Under the pieces are notes generated by a model, which made no database searches, was not told the DNA's origin, and saw only the letters and a list, made by a program, of their open reading frames with translations. A program made the position numbers and the translations under genes. DNA of 64,000 nt. Source: an uncultured Myxococcales bacterium (GTDB lineage Bacteria > Myxococcota_A > Bradymonadia > UBA7976 > VGTA01). The stretch covers positions 1-64,000 of the forward strand of contig CAKZRU010000174.1 in the NCBI GenBank assembly GCA_937146725.1, read 5' to 3'. This document shows, piece after piece, positions 8,560 to 17,595 of this stretch. Each line of letters opens with the position of its first letter. Positions within the stretch are counted from its first letter, which is position 1.

Positions 8560-10129
8560 AGTTAATCTCCTCTTCGATGATTAAGTCATCTTCAGTAGAT
8601 GGAGTTTGCTCTTTAATTTCCTCTTTAACTTCGTTTTGAGTTTCCGAGGGGAGTACAGCTGGAGTTTGTGTTTGCTGATTCACTTGATTTACAGATTGAT
8701 TGGGCACCAATCCTAGCCATCCGGGCAGTAGAGTACCCACAAGTAAACTTAACACCATTAAGATGATGGCCGCTAGTGGATAAATCCACCATTTGGCTTT
8801 GGTAGATGTATGTTCTGGATCCTGTGGGCTTTCTTGACGAGCTGATTGTGGACCTTGACGAGCCGAGCTCATCCCCGTGGTTAAGCTTTGATTTGAAGGC
8901 GCTTGCTCTGCTGGTTGTGGAGTCGGCACCGGCACTTGATTTGTCAAAGAAAAGGCGCCCTTGGCACTGCCTTCTCCGGCTGAAAGATCTAAGCGAGCAC
9001 TTTGGCCGGGTGGTGGCGTAAAGCTCACCCCAAACTCATCGACCCAATCTCTTGGGTCTTCACCCTTGATTAAACTTGGGTTATGAAGCCCACTTTCTTC
9101 GGAAACAGATTTGAAAGTCATTTGATGTAGGTCATCTAGGGAAGTGAACTGAACCAACTGTTCTTCAACCTCACCTAAATCATCGAGCCAACTTGGTTCT
9201 AATTGCTTATCCTTAGCCTTTTCACTCAGAACACCTTCTACAAGATTAGCGATGTCATAGCTAGATACGTTAAGACGGTGCTTAAATAAATAGTTGGTTA
9301 TATCTTGGCCAAGTTCTTTTGCTGTTGAATAACGATTGTCTGGCTCCTTTGCTAATGACCGATAAACAATATTCATGAGCTCAGCATCAACATAGGGATT
9401 TAGGTCCTCAAGTGAAGGTACATGAGCCTCACGCACCATAAGCACAGTTTCTTTATTACTTGCTCCATCAAAAAGACGTCTACCGGCAAGCATTTCCCAA
9501 ATCAATGCACCAACCGCAAAGATATCCGCCCGCTCATCAACCACTTTACCCCATGCGGCTTCCGGTGATAGATAACTAAACTTGCCTTTGATCATCCCTT
9601 GATCAGTGGTCAATGCTTGAGTTGCAGCCTTAGCCAACCCAAAGTCTACGACTTTAATTTCGCCTTCTCGGCTGATTAATAGATTGGGTGGGCTAATATC
9701 ACGGTGCACAATATTTAATGGCTTACCATCCGGTGTTTTACGCCGATGCGCATGATAAAGACCTTTACAAAGCTCCTTGGCAATAAATAAGGCCTGCTCA
9801 ACAGGAATTTTATCACCACTCAACTGAATGCTTTCCAAGATCCCCTTAAGATTCATGCCGTCTACCCACTCCATCACAATGAAGTAAGCTTCTTCCGAAC
9901 TGCCAATATCAAAGGTTTGAACAACATTGGCATGATTCAGGTGCAAAGACAGCCGAGCCTCATCTAAGAACATGTTGATAAAATCACTTTTCTTAGCAAG
10001 ATCCGGCAAAACTCTTTTGATGGCGACCAACTTTTCAAAGCCACGCATACTCGTGGCTTTACCCTTCCATACTTCTGCCATACCACCGGCATCTAGTTTC
10101 TGTAGGATACTGTATTTCTGCTCAGCCAT
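8552..10129 (-). CDS. Membrane-anchored Hanks-type Ser/Thr protein kinase
   Basis: All catalytic motifs are present: the glycine loop LDAGGMAEVWKG (12-23), VAIK with K38, catalytic loop HRDISPPN with D144 and N149, and DFG with D162, then an APE-like SPEAAWG. The kinase domain ends near residue 280. A linker rich in Pro, Ser and Gln (about 290-440) leads to one membrane segment (about 447-474, IYPLAAIILMVLSLLVG) and a short acidic extracytoplasmic tail. This is the usual layout of myxobacterial Pkn kinases, except that the outer domain is only about 50 residues and carries no sensor fold. The ATG follows AGAGGTG. The downstream arginine methyltransferase-like gene overlaps it, suggesting linked Ser/Thr phosphorylation and arginine methylation. 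Confidence 0.9.
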   Translation of the reverse strand: MAEQKYSILQKLDAGGMAEVWKGKATSMRGFEKLVAIKRVLPDLAKKSDFINMFLDEARLSLHLNHANVVQTFDIGSSEEAYFIVMEWVDGMNLKGILESIQLSGDKIPVEQALFIAKELCKGLYHAHRRKTPDGKPLNIVHRDISPPNLLISREGEIKVVDFGLAKAATQALTTDQGMIKGKFSYLSPEAAWGKVVDERADIFAVGALIWEMLAGRRLFDGASNKETVLMVREAHVPSLEDLNPYVDAELMNIVYRSLAKEPDNRYSTAKELGQDITNYLFKHRLNVSSYDIANLVEGVLSEKAKDKQLEPSWLDDLGEVEEQLVQFTSLDDLHQMTFKSVSEESGLHNPSLIKGEDPRDWVDEFGVSFTPPPGQSARLDLSAGEGSAKGAFSLTNQVPVPTPQPAEQAPSNQSLTTGMSSARQGPQSARQESPQDPEHTSTKAKWWIYPLAAIILMVLSLLVGTLLPGWLGLVPNQSVNQVNQQTQTPAVLPSETQNEVKEEIKEQTPSTEDDLIIEEEINFE

Positions 10130-10521
10130 AACTCACCTCTTCTCAGCGATATTGCTTTGCAATTTCATATCAATCACTGAACAAATCGACAAGGAGATTA
10201 AGTATCATTCAGCACTTTAATTTTTTGGATTACTCTGATCCTAGAAATCATCTCATGCTGATTTCATCATCTTAGTCTTAGCATCTAGACTCAATCTAGG
10301 CTATAAAGCTTTGCATTAGGTAAGCACTCATTCATAAGTTCAGCTTTTGACGATTTTTAGCTTTTTATAATTTCCAAGCTTGACCTATGCAAGGAGAGTT
10401 CCTTAGAGTGACTTCCAATCATAACCTGACTAAACTTTAGAGATCGATCAGAGACTACTCTGACCCTTACCGATCTTAAGTGGCATTTTATCGCCGACTT
10501 ACATCGCCCAAAGGATCGAAC
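10130..10521. other. Divergent intergenic region between kinase and E1 genes
   Basis: About 390 A+T-rich bases that must carry the promoters of both genes. A GTG at 10480 could extend the E1 protein by 14 residues, but it has no SD. A short inverted repeat with five-base arms CTAGA/TCTAG lies at 10285-10299; it is too weak to call an operator. I see no RNA gene or further reading frame here that I would support. Confidence 0.5.
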
Positions 10522-12558
10522 ATGAATACAGAGAATGCTTCTAAACAATATCGCGGAGTTTCTTTTGAGGAAATTAAAGAGTGGTACCGCATCAACCATA
10601 TGGGACGACTTCTCGAGGACAGAGCTGTAGGATATATCCGTAAGGCCAAGGGATGGAGCTATCACGCCCCTTTTGCTGGCCATGATGGCATTCAGCTGAT
10701 CTTAGGCCGAGCTTTCCGTCAAGGCCAAGACTTTTTATTCCCTTACTATCGTGACTTGCTCACTACACTAGCAGCGGGCTTAACCCCAGAAGAAATCATT
10801 ATGAATGGTCTCTCTAAAGAGGGTGATGTTGCGGGCGGTGGTCGTCATATGTCAAACCACTTTGCAAAACCATCAATTCGCATCCAAAATGTGTCTTCAT
10901 GCACCGGTAATCATACACTTCATGCGGTAGGTGTAGCTCGTGCCGCCAAGCACTATGGTGGGGATGAAATCGCTTACTCAAGTCAAGGGGAAGCAAGCAC
11001 GAGCGAAGGCTATGTTTACGAGGCACTTAATGGGGCAAGCCGTGAGCAACTACCAGTCATCTTTGTGGTCCAAAATAATGGGTATGGTATCTCTGTACCG
11101 GTCAGTGAGCAAAGCGCTAACCCCAATGTATCTGATAATTATCGTGGCCTAAAAAACCTCAAAATCGTGAATGTTGATGGTACGGATCATTTTGACTGCT
11201 ACCGTGGTATGCAAGAAGCGATCGATTATGTTCGCAGTGGCGAGGGCCCTTGCTTATTACATGCTCAATGCGTTCGTATCGGTGCCCACTCTAACTCAGA
11301 TAATCACTTGCTTTATCGCTCTGAAGAAGAGCGTGAAGAAGCAGCCAAGGCCTGTCCTCTTGCCAAGCTCAAAGCAATCATCCTTGAGCATGGAATCATG
11401 GATGAAGAGAGCTTGACTCAAATCGAGGCTGAAAACTTGGCCGCTGTAGACCAGGCTTCCGCCACAGTTGAGGCTTCTGCAGACCCGGACCCTGCCTCAG
11501 TAGAAGACTTTGCTTGGCCTCCAATGCTTGACATTGTTGAAAGTCCAAGCCCGAGTGAAGGCGATAAATGGAAAATCCGTGAAGCGATCAATGAGACTCT
11601 CCATAGTGAGTTTGAGCGCAATGAGCATACATTCTTGTGGGGACAGGATGTCGCAAGTAAGGACAAGGGTGGCGTTTTCAACGTAACCAAGAATATGCAA
11701 CAAAAGTTTGGGCGAGGTCGTGTTTTTAATGGTCCAATTGCCGAAGATTATATCGTTGGTACCGCTAATGGTTTAAGTCGTTATCGTGATGATATTCGTG
11801 TGGTTGTGGAAGCGGCTCAGTTTGCTGACTATGTTTGGCCCGCAATGGAGCAGTTGGTAGAAATGAGCCACGAATACTGGCGTACCAAGGGCCAATTCTG
11901 TCCAAATATTACGATTCGTTTATCAAGCGGTGGTTACATTGGAGGTGGTCTGTATCACTCTCAGAATGTAGAAGCGATCTTTGCTCATCTACCCGGTGTT
12001 CGAGTTGTTGCTCCTGCCTTTGCTGATGATGCTGCCGGTCTTTTACGTACCTGTTTACGTAGCCAAGGTATGACTTTCTTCCTAGAGCCAAAATTCCTTT
12101 ATAACCAAAACTTTGCTGCGACTCCTCGCTGTGATGATGAGCATATTGTTCCTCTTGGTAAAGCTCGTGTACGCCGCGAAGGTAGTGATATTACCTTAAT
12201 TGCCTGGGGCACTCCTGTGCATTGGAGCTTACGTGCTGCCAATAAGATGGCCAAAGAGGGTGTAGAAGTTGAAGTCATCGACTTACGAAGCATTAGACCA
12301 TGGGACTTTGAGACAGTTGCGGCTTCCGTTAAAAAGACCGGTAAAGTCTTAATTGTTCATGAAGATCACGTCACTCAAGGCTTTGGTGCGGAGATTTCAG
12401 CAACAATTTCTCGTCACTTATTTGAATGGCTTGATGCCCCTGTGTACCGTCTAGGTGCCAAGGATGTACCGATCGCTTTCTCTCGTATTATCGAGCGTGC
12501 TACTTTACCATATGAGGAAGATGTACTCGAGCAACTTAAAGAGCTTGCTGGCTACTAA
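10522..12558 (+). CDS. 2-oxoacid dehydrogenase E1, fused alpha and beta subunits
   Basis: A thiamine-diphosphate enzyme that decarboxylates 2-oxoacids and passes the acyl group to the E2 lipoyl domain. Residues 1-330 are the alpha part, with the TPP/Mg segment SSQGEASTSEGYVYEALN (about 152-170) and QNNGYGIS, most like the branched-chain E1 alpha subunit. Residues 345-678 are the beta part, with WGQDVASKDKGGVF, PIAEDYIVG and VVEAAQFADYVWPA. Fused E1 proteins of this kind are known in several bacterial groups. The ATG at 10522 is chosen because AAAGGA precedes it by seven bases. No E2 or E3 gene is adjacent, so the complex is assembled from elsewhere. Branched-chain 2-oxoacids are the likely substrate, though pyruvate cannot be ruled out. 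Confidence 0.88.
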   Translation: MNTENASKQYRGVSFEEIKEWYRINHMGRLLEDRAVGYIRKAKGWSYHAPFAGHDGIQLILGRAFRQGQDFLFPYYRDLLTTLAAGLTPEEIIMNGLSKEGDVAGGGRHMSNHFAKPSIRIQNVSSCTGNHTLHAVGVARAAKHYGGDEIAYSSQGEASTSEGYVYEALNGASREQLPVIFVVQNNGYGISVPVSEQSANPNVSDNYRGLKNLKIVNVDGTDHFDCYRGMQEAIDYVRSGEGPCLLHAQCVRIGAHSNSDNHLLYRSEEEREEAAKACPLAKLKAIILEHGIMDEESLTQIEAENLAAVDQASATVEASADPDPASVEDFAWPPMLDIVESPSPSEGDKWKIREAINETLHSEFERNEHTFLWGQDVASKDKGGVFNVTKNMQQKFGRGRVFNGPIAEDYIVGTANGLSRYRDDIRVVVEAAQFADYVWPAMEQLVEMSHEYWRTKGQFCPNITIRLSSGGYIGGGLYHSQNVEAIFAHLPGVRVVAPAFADDAAGLLRTCLRSQGMTFFLEPKFLYNQNFAATPRCDDEHIVPLGKARVRREGSDITLIAWGTPVHWSLRAANKMAKEGVEVEVIDLRSIRPWDFETVAASVKKTGKVLIVHEDHVTQGFGAEISATISRHLFEWLDAPVYRLGAKDVPIAFSRIIERATLPYEEDVLEQLKELAGY

Positions 12559-12608
12559 ATTAAACCTTTTTGGTTTTTAGTAAATTAGAACGAATGATTT
12601 AAGTATCC

Positions 12609-13937
12609 ATGCCATCTAAGCCATCTAAGCCAAGTCATAATTTGAGCAAGGCAGATCTAAAAAATATCGATCTTACCTCTTGCCGAATGATCACTAGCCA
12701 ACTTGCCATTGGTCGAATTAACACAGGCCAACTGCGTCTTAAACATAGAGTTAAGCCTACACTAAAGAGCTACTTGGCACTTAGTATCTTTATGGTTTTA
12801 AGTGCCTGTCAGTCACAGTCTGTGCCTAATTCAAGCTCATGGAACTTGGCTGAATATATTCTAGAGAGAGCTTTGAGCCCTCAAGATGAATTCAATGCTC
12901 AGCAGTTCAGTAATCATCTTAGCAAACGAGCAAGCACACAACTGCAAGAGCTCACCCAAGCCAAGCTTTCTGACAAAAGCCTAGGCCTTTTATCGATCAG
13001 TCAAAATCAAAAAGGAACATGGGATGCTTTTTTTGCTTATCAAAGACGACAATGGCCTTTGCTGCTGCAACTAGAACTAGAATCAAAGGTAAGGACCAAT
13101 CAAACGAGTTGGCAGATTCAGTCCTTTCCCTTTCTTGGCGCCTATCGTCAACTTGCTGAATTAATTGAGCCAATTGGCTTAAGCGCTGAGACTGTCAAGA
13201 AAAACGAATTAAAGTACTTACCCCATGTTAGCCAAGCCCTACCTTGGCATGGAGGGCTAAGCGGACGAGATCAACGAGGGCGCTTGCAATCAAGTGTAGT
13301 CTTGGTTTGGGCACCACCATTGGTTTTTGTTGATGGTTTAGCCTTGGCCGGTAAAGCAAACCGTAAGTTAATCTCTTTGAGCGTAAGTCAGGCCTTTGCC
13401 AAGCGACAACGCTTAGCTGAACAGGCACAAGCAAGCTATACTCAGCATGTAAGTCTGGCGCTTCCCGCTGGCTCAAGTGCCCAGGAGTTACTTCAGCTCA
13501 TGTCATGGATGGAAGGTTTAGGCACACAGCAATTGAGTTTAATCGTACAAAGTGAACAAGGACCTGGTCTTATATACTTGGGAACTCGGCGCTCTGTGCA
13601 GAGTCTAGTCAAACCTCAGCGTCTGCTTCATGCAAAGTTTGCTGAATCTTCAACTACCCAGCCTGCCAATATTTCCTTATATGTTCGACAGAGTGACCAA
13701 AGTAAGCCTGAGCGTATCAAAAGTGCACTAACTGAAGATCCAAAAACTTGGAATGAAGATCTTTTTACGATTATGGAAAGAGCCCAAACAAGAAAACTCT
13801 TGCATGGTTTTGTTGTTCATCCTCAAGCCCAAACGACCGTTAAAGACTTAATACAATTATTTGATCGCTATCGAAGTATTAATCAAGATTTACCACTTAG
13901 CATAGCGCCCTTAACAACTGCAAATATGAGAAAATAA
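12609..13937 (+). CDS. Predicted lipoprotein of unknown function
   Basis: A canonical lipobox (VLSAC, Cys67) closes a hydrophobic stretch at about residues 54-65. The signal is preceded by an unusually long 50-residue polar leader if the ATG at 12609 is used. A second ATG at 12687 (Met27) would shorten it but has no SD either, so the true start is uncertain. The mature protein is about 375 residues of mixed alpha/beta sequence with no motif I recognise. It is the first gene of a tight rightward run (gaps of 5, 2 and 10 bases) continuing with another lipoprotein, an RNase Z-like hydrolase and a TolC-type protein. Confidence 0.65.
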   Translation: MPSKPSKPSHNLSKADLKNIDLTSCRMITSQLAIGRINTGQLRLKHRVKPTLKSYLALSIFMVLSACQSQSVPNSSSWNLAEYILERALSPQDEFNAQQFSNHLSKRASTQLQELTQAKLSDKSLGLLSISQNQKGTWDAFFAYQRRQWPLLLQLELESKVRTNQTSWQIQSFPFLGAYRQLAELIEPIGLSAETVKKNELKYLPHVSQALPWHGGLSGRDQRGRLQSSVVLVWAPPLVFVDGLALAGKANRKLISLSVSQAFAKRQRLAEQAQASYTQHVSLALPAGSSAQELLQLMSWMEGLGTQQLSLIVQSEQGPGLIYLGTRRSVQSLVKPQRLLHAKFAESSTTQPANISLYVRQSDQSKPERIKSALTEDPKTWNEDLFTIMERAQTRKLLHGFVVHPQAQTTVKDLIQLFDRYRSINQDLPLSIAPLTTANMRK

Positions 13938-13942
13938 GTATC

Positions 13943-15109
13943 ATGGTTCTTTATTCTTCTCGATCGAATTCTCATAAGTGTGCTGATTTGCGACTGATCG
14001 TACAAATCCTAATGCTCAGTATTTTGTTTTTGTCCTGTGAACATGAAGCTCAACCTAATGATTCGGTGCAAGACTTATTGAGCTCTTTAGAAACCCAAGA
14101 CTGGCCTAAGGCACAAGCCTTTTTTACCCCCGAATTTCCTTTAAATCAGTTTCCTCTTTATCTGGCCTTAAAACAAGGAGACTCGTGGCGTGGCTTAAGT
14201 CAGATCGAATATATCGATCACCATATTATCCTCCATGTTGACCTAAAGCATTTAAACCAAAGCCATACCTATGTTTTTTGGTTAAACCATTCAAAGTATT
14301 CTGAGTATGCCAAAGGTGATCAGGGAGAGCGTCCGGTGATTCAAGGTTGGCTCAAAGCACAAGATCCTCAGGCTCAATCCGTGTTATTACCCACGCGCTT
14401 TACAAGCTCTAGTTATCGTTTATTGGGTCAACATCAACAACAAGCACAAGTTGCAAGTACCGCACTTGGGATCCTCGGAGCCGATGGTAGCGGTGCTCTT
14501 GAAACTGGCTGGCAGGGTCGCTTTGAGTTGCGTAAGAGTCGCTTACTTGCAAAAAGATTAAACGCTGTAAAAGGGAAGCGAAAAATTAAACGTAAAGTTT
14601 GCCGTAATCAAAGAACGTGGAGCAAGTTTTTAAAGGTTCTTGATAACAATCTAAATCAAAACTGTATGTCTGAGTTGCTCTTTGCAGCTCAACGTGCTCG
14701 CTACATCGATCTATCGGCTCTTAAGGAAAGAATTGATCGTAGTCATGGTCGTGGTGGACAGACGATTAGAGCACAGCAAGATCAAGAAAGATTAGAACGT
14801 TTTTTGGCCATTGCCCGTTCTGATCATCCAAGCGATTTCATGCCTATGGTATCCAAGGGTATGCAAGATGAAATCGAAGAACAACCAAAAGAAAATGGAG
14901 TAAGATTCAATGGGAAACTTAGTCTTTCTCAATCATTGACTTTCGCTGCTCAAGATCGAATGCGACCAGAAATTACTGAAGCGATGATTATTGCACCACC
15001 TTTGACACAGTGCATCCAACAAATCACAGAAAACTGGTCTAGGGATTTCCTTAGCGCCGAATCCTGTGACTACCAACTCTCGGTTTATTTTACAGTAAAG
15101 GAACAGTAA
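13943..15109 (+). CDS. Predicted lipoprotein or secreted protein of unknown function
   Basis: The first 35 residues contain a hydrophobic segment (LIVQILMLSILFLSC) ending at a cysteine, consistent with a lipoprotein signal although the residue at -3 is Phe. The rest is soluble; a basic block KGKRKIKRKVCRNQR lies near residues 210-225 and four cysteines are spread through the C-terminal half (CRNQ, NQNCMS, TQCIQQ, ESCDYQ), which may form disulfides. The final 45 residues (MIIAPPLTQCIQQI through YQLSVYFTV) loosely recall the TonB/AgmX C-terminal fold of myxobacterial envelope proteins; I do not press this. It starts five bases after the preceding lipoprotein gene ends. Confidence 0.65.
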   Translation: MVLYSSRSNSHKCADLRLIVQILMLSILFLSCEHEAQPNDSVQDLLSSLETQDWPKAQAFFTPEFPLNQFPLYLALKQGDSWRGLSQIEYIDHHIILHVDLKHLNQSHTYVFWLNHSKYSEYAKGDQGERPVIQGWLKAQDPQAQSVLLPTRFTSSSYRLLGQHQQQAQVASTALGILGADGSGALETGWQGRFELRKSRLLAKRLNAVKGKRKIKRKVCRNQRTWSKFLKVLDNNLNQNCMSELLFAAQRARYIDLSALKERIDRSHGRGGQTIRAQQDQERLERFLAIARSDHPSDFMPMVSKGMQDEIEEQPKENGVRFNGKLSLSQSLTFAAQDRMRPEITEAMIIAPPLTQCIQQITENWSRDFLSAESCDYQLSVYFTVKEQ

Positions 15110-15111
15110 CA

Positions 15112-15978
15112 TTGAGTGCTTTAAGTGAGCTTAAACTCGGCGCCTATACCTTAAGAGGCGCTTCGCTTGGTGGATTATATACCGCCTTTCATGTTCCTGA
15201 ACTTGATAGTTTATTTGATGTTGGCTTAGCCATTCGTGGTGGAGCAACTGCATCACACTTATTTTTAAGCCATGCTCACCTTGATCACTTAGGCGCTCTG
15301 CCTAGCTTATTAGGTATGCGCGGGATGATCAGTTCTGCGGATAAACCCTTAAAATTATATTGTCCCAAGGGCTTGGAAGAACAGCTTCAAAAAGTTCTTG
15401 ATGAGTTAAGTGGACTACATCATTGGCCTCTAAAAGTTGATTTTAAGCCAATGGAAAAAGACGATGAGCTCCAATTACGTCAAGATCTGTGGGTTAAGGC
15501 TTTGCAAACCTTTCATCCTGTGCCCTCGCTTGGTTATTTATTGTTTAATCGAGTTTCCAAACTACGCCCTGAATACCAAGGTTTAAAGGGTAACGAAATT
15601 AAAGCGCTTAAAGATCAAGGGATTGAAGTCAGCCATTGGGTAGACAGACCCAAGCTAGCCTATTTAACCGATACCCTTCCGGAAGCGCTAAAACATAATC
15701 CGGAAGCCCTAAAGGCCGAGATTTTAATCATCGAATGCACTTTTTTAAATGATCGTAAAGGCGTAGAAGTGGCTCGAGCCGGCTGTCATATTCATATTGA
15801 AGAATTGATTCCTTGGGCTGAGAAAATGGACAATAAGCATGTTGTTCTGATGCATTTTAGCCAAGTTCATCGACCAAGTGATATCGTGAAAATATGCGAA
15901 GAACGACTCAAACCTATTTTGGGAGAGCGCTTAAAGTTGTGCTTACCTCATCATAGCACTGATCACTGGTGGATTTAA
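15112..15978 (+). CDS. MBL-fold hydrolase, ribonuclease Z-like
   Basis: A metallo-beta-lactamase fold protein with the zinc motif SHAHLDHLGALPSLLG (HxHxDH, near residue 56), a second histidine in the QTFHPVPSLGYLLF strand, the metal-bridging aspartate in LAYLTDT and a last histidine in VVLMHFSQVH. This order, and the short PSLLGM turn after the HxHxDH motif, fit the tRNase Z/RNase Z branch, which cuts tRNA precursors 3' of the discriminator base. The length of 288 residues also fits the short form. No clear substrate arm can be made out, so another phosphodiesterase role is possible. The start is a TTG with AAAGGA nine bases before it; it begins two bases after the preceding stop codon. Confidence 0.78.
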   Translation: MSALSELKLGAYTLRGASLGGLYTAFHVPELDSLFDVGLAIRGGATASHLFLSHAHLDHLGALPSLLGMRGMISSADKPLKLYCPKGLEEQLQKVLDELSGLHHWPLKVDFKPMEKDDELQLRQDLWVKALQTFHPVPSLGYLLFNRVSKLRPEYQGLKGNEIKALKDQGIEVSHWVDRPKLAYLTDTLPEALKHNPEALKAEILIIECTFLNDRKGVEVARAGCHIHIEELIPWAEKMDNKHVVLMHFSQVHRPSDIVKICEERLKPILGERLKLCLPHHSTDHWWI

Positions 15979-15988
15979 GGTAAGGGTT

Positions 15989-17488
15989 ATGTGTATTAAG
16001 ACAAGCGCATCGAACAAGTTTTCTCGTTCTATAGAATATTTTTCCATCACACAGATGATACTAGTTGCTCTTATTTTCAATCTAAGTGTGACTTCATCTC
16101 TCTTGGCCAAAGAATTACTAAAAGAGTTAGATACTCAGCAAATCACCCCACAAGCGATTGCGCACTGCGCACGTAAAGATAACCCCGCTTTAAGAATCGC
16201 TTTAAGTCAGCTAGAACAGGCTAAAAGTAAGGTCACTCTTGCTGAAAATAGCGTCTTTCCTTCTCTTAGCATAGATAGTTTACTTGCGCCCTTACCGGCT
16301 CGACGACTTCTAAAGTACTGCGTAAATCCCGGTCTCATGAATGGTGAAGGACTCTCATCGGTCATTGTTTGCCCTAATCAGGATATACAAGATGATGCTC
16401 GCTTGAGTGATACGGATGGCATGGGTATCTTTACCCGAACCACAGCGAGCCTGACCTTACCTTTAATTACTTTTGGTAAAATCAGTCATGGTAAAGATGC
16501 AGCTCGCGCTGGATTTAACGCATATCAAAGCTTGAACCAAGTCGCCAAACGTCAATTTGATCATTTAGCTTTTCAAGCTTACTATGGTTTTGTTTTAACC
16601 CATCGTGCACAAAGAACTTTTAGAAAGGCAGAACGCTATCTTAAAAAGATTCGAAAGCGAATTGAGAAAAGTCTTAAAAACGAAGCGGGTAAATACACCT
16701 CTAATGACTTAAGTAAATTAAGTATTAAAGAGGCAGAGCTCAATATCGCCTCTACCGAAGTTCAAGCTCAACGCCAAAATGCAATCCAAGGCATTCAAAT
16801 GAGTTGTAAGCTTGATGCTGGGACTGACATCAAGGCCAAAAGCAAGAAACTTAAGCTGATTAAGGCTGACATTGAATCCAAAGAAGTTTATTTAGAGCGT
16901 GCCTTAAAACAACGTGCCGAGCTTCAAGCCGCTCGCCAGCAAGTCTTGGCTCGCGAAGCATTAAAAGCCCAAGCGCTTTCCAACTTTTTCCCTAATATTG
17001 CCCTTATCGGTACTTTTGGTTTTGCTCGAGGTACTTCTGCCGAAGATAACCCAGATCCCTTTGCAAATGACCCCTTTAACACATTTGGCTATGGTGCATA
17101 CCTAGGCTTAAGTTGGCGTTTAAACTTTGCCCAACTTAGCTCAAAGCTCCAAGCAAGTGCTGCCGACTTGGCGAAGGCCCAAGCAGAACTCTATGGTCTA
17201 CAACAGCAGATTACTTTAGAAATTAACCAACAGTATCAAACACTAGTGCAAAAAAAAGCAGTTCTTCAGTTTAGAGATGAGGCTCAAGTCCAAGCTAAGA
17301 AATGGGTCACTTCTGTGATGCTCAAAAAAGATATTGGTCTAATCGGCTTACAAGCTTCTCTTGAACCTATCAATGCTTACTTAAAAACTTCACTCGCTTA
17401 TGATCGAGATGTTTATGAATATAATTTAGCACTCACCCGAATGTGGAGCCTAAGTGGTGATGACCCACTGACTCATTTAGACCGGTAA
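15989..17488 (+). CDS. TolC-family outer membrane efflux protein
   Basis: A 499-residue protein with a signal segment (about 22-40, ending SSLLAKE) and the layout of TolC: long heptad-rich helices (for example the region around residues 180-260 and 300-330) that would form the periplasmic tunnel, with a beta segment FFPNIALIGTFGFARG typical of the membrane strands. TolC proteins are trimeric exit ducts for efflux pumps and type I secretion. No inner-membrane pump or adaptor gene is adjacent; instead there are lipoproteins upstream and an MlaC-like gene downstream. SD GGTAAGGG lies just before the ATG. Confidence 0.82.
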   Translation: MCIKTSASNKFSRSIEYFSITQMILVALIFNLSVTSSLLAKELLKELDTQQITPQAIAHCARKDNPALRIALSQLEQAKSKVTLAENSVFPSLSIDSLLAPLPARRLLKYCVNPGLMNGEGLSSVIVCPNQDIQDDARLSDTDGMGIFTRTTASLTLPLITFGKISHGKDAARAGFNAYQSLNQVAKRQFDHLAFQAYYGFVLTHRAQRTFRKAERYLKKIRKRIEKSLKNEAGKYTSNDLSKLSIKEAELNIASTEVQAQRQNAIQGIQMSCKLDAGTDIKAKSKKLKLIKADIESKEVYLERALKQRAELQAARQQVLAREALKAQALSNFFPNIALIGTFGFARGTSAEDNPDPFANDPFNTFGYGAYLGLSWRLNFAQLSSKLQASAADLAKAQAELYGLQQQITLEINQQYQTLVQKKAVLQFRDEAQVQAKKWVTSVMLKKDIGLIGLQASLEPINAYLKTSLAYDRDVYEYNLALTRMWSLSGDDPLTHLDR

Positions 17489-17526
17489 CCTGTTCGCTAA
17501 ACCCTAATTAACAAAGTTCAAAACCA

Positions 17527-17570
17527 CTCGACTCATATTCTCGACTGATACTCTCGACTTATTCTCGCCT
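17527..17570 (+). repeat. CTCGACT heptamer repeats upstream of the MlaC-like gene
   Basis: Three exact CTCGACT copies at 17527-17533, 17540-17546 and 17553-17559, exactly 13 bases apart, and a near copy CTCGCCT at 17564-17570. They fill the 107-base gap between the TolC-type and MlaC-like genes. The regular spacing of just over one helical turn would suit a repeated protein-binding site, but it could equally be a slipped duplication. Confidence 0.6.
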
Positions 17571-17595
17571 CTCATATTCATTAAGGATATCTAAG

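Noticed and set aside
10285-10299. CTAGA/TCTAG inverted repeat before the E1 gene
   Set aside because: Five-base arms occur by chance in A+T-rich DNA; no second signal supports it.
12562-12576. AAACC/GGTTT hairpin with T-run after the E1 gene
   Set aside because: Only a five-base A/T-rich stem; too weak for a terminator call.
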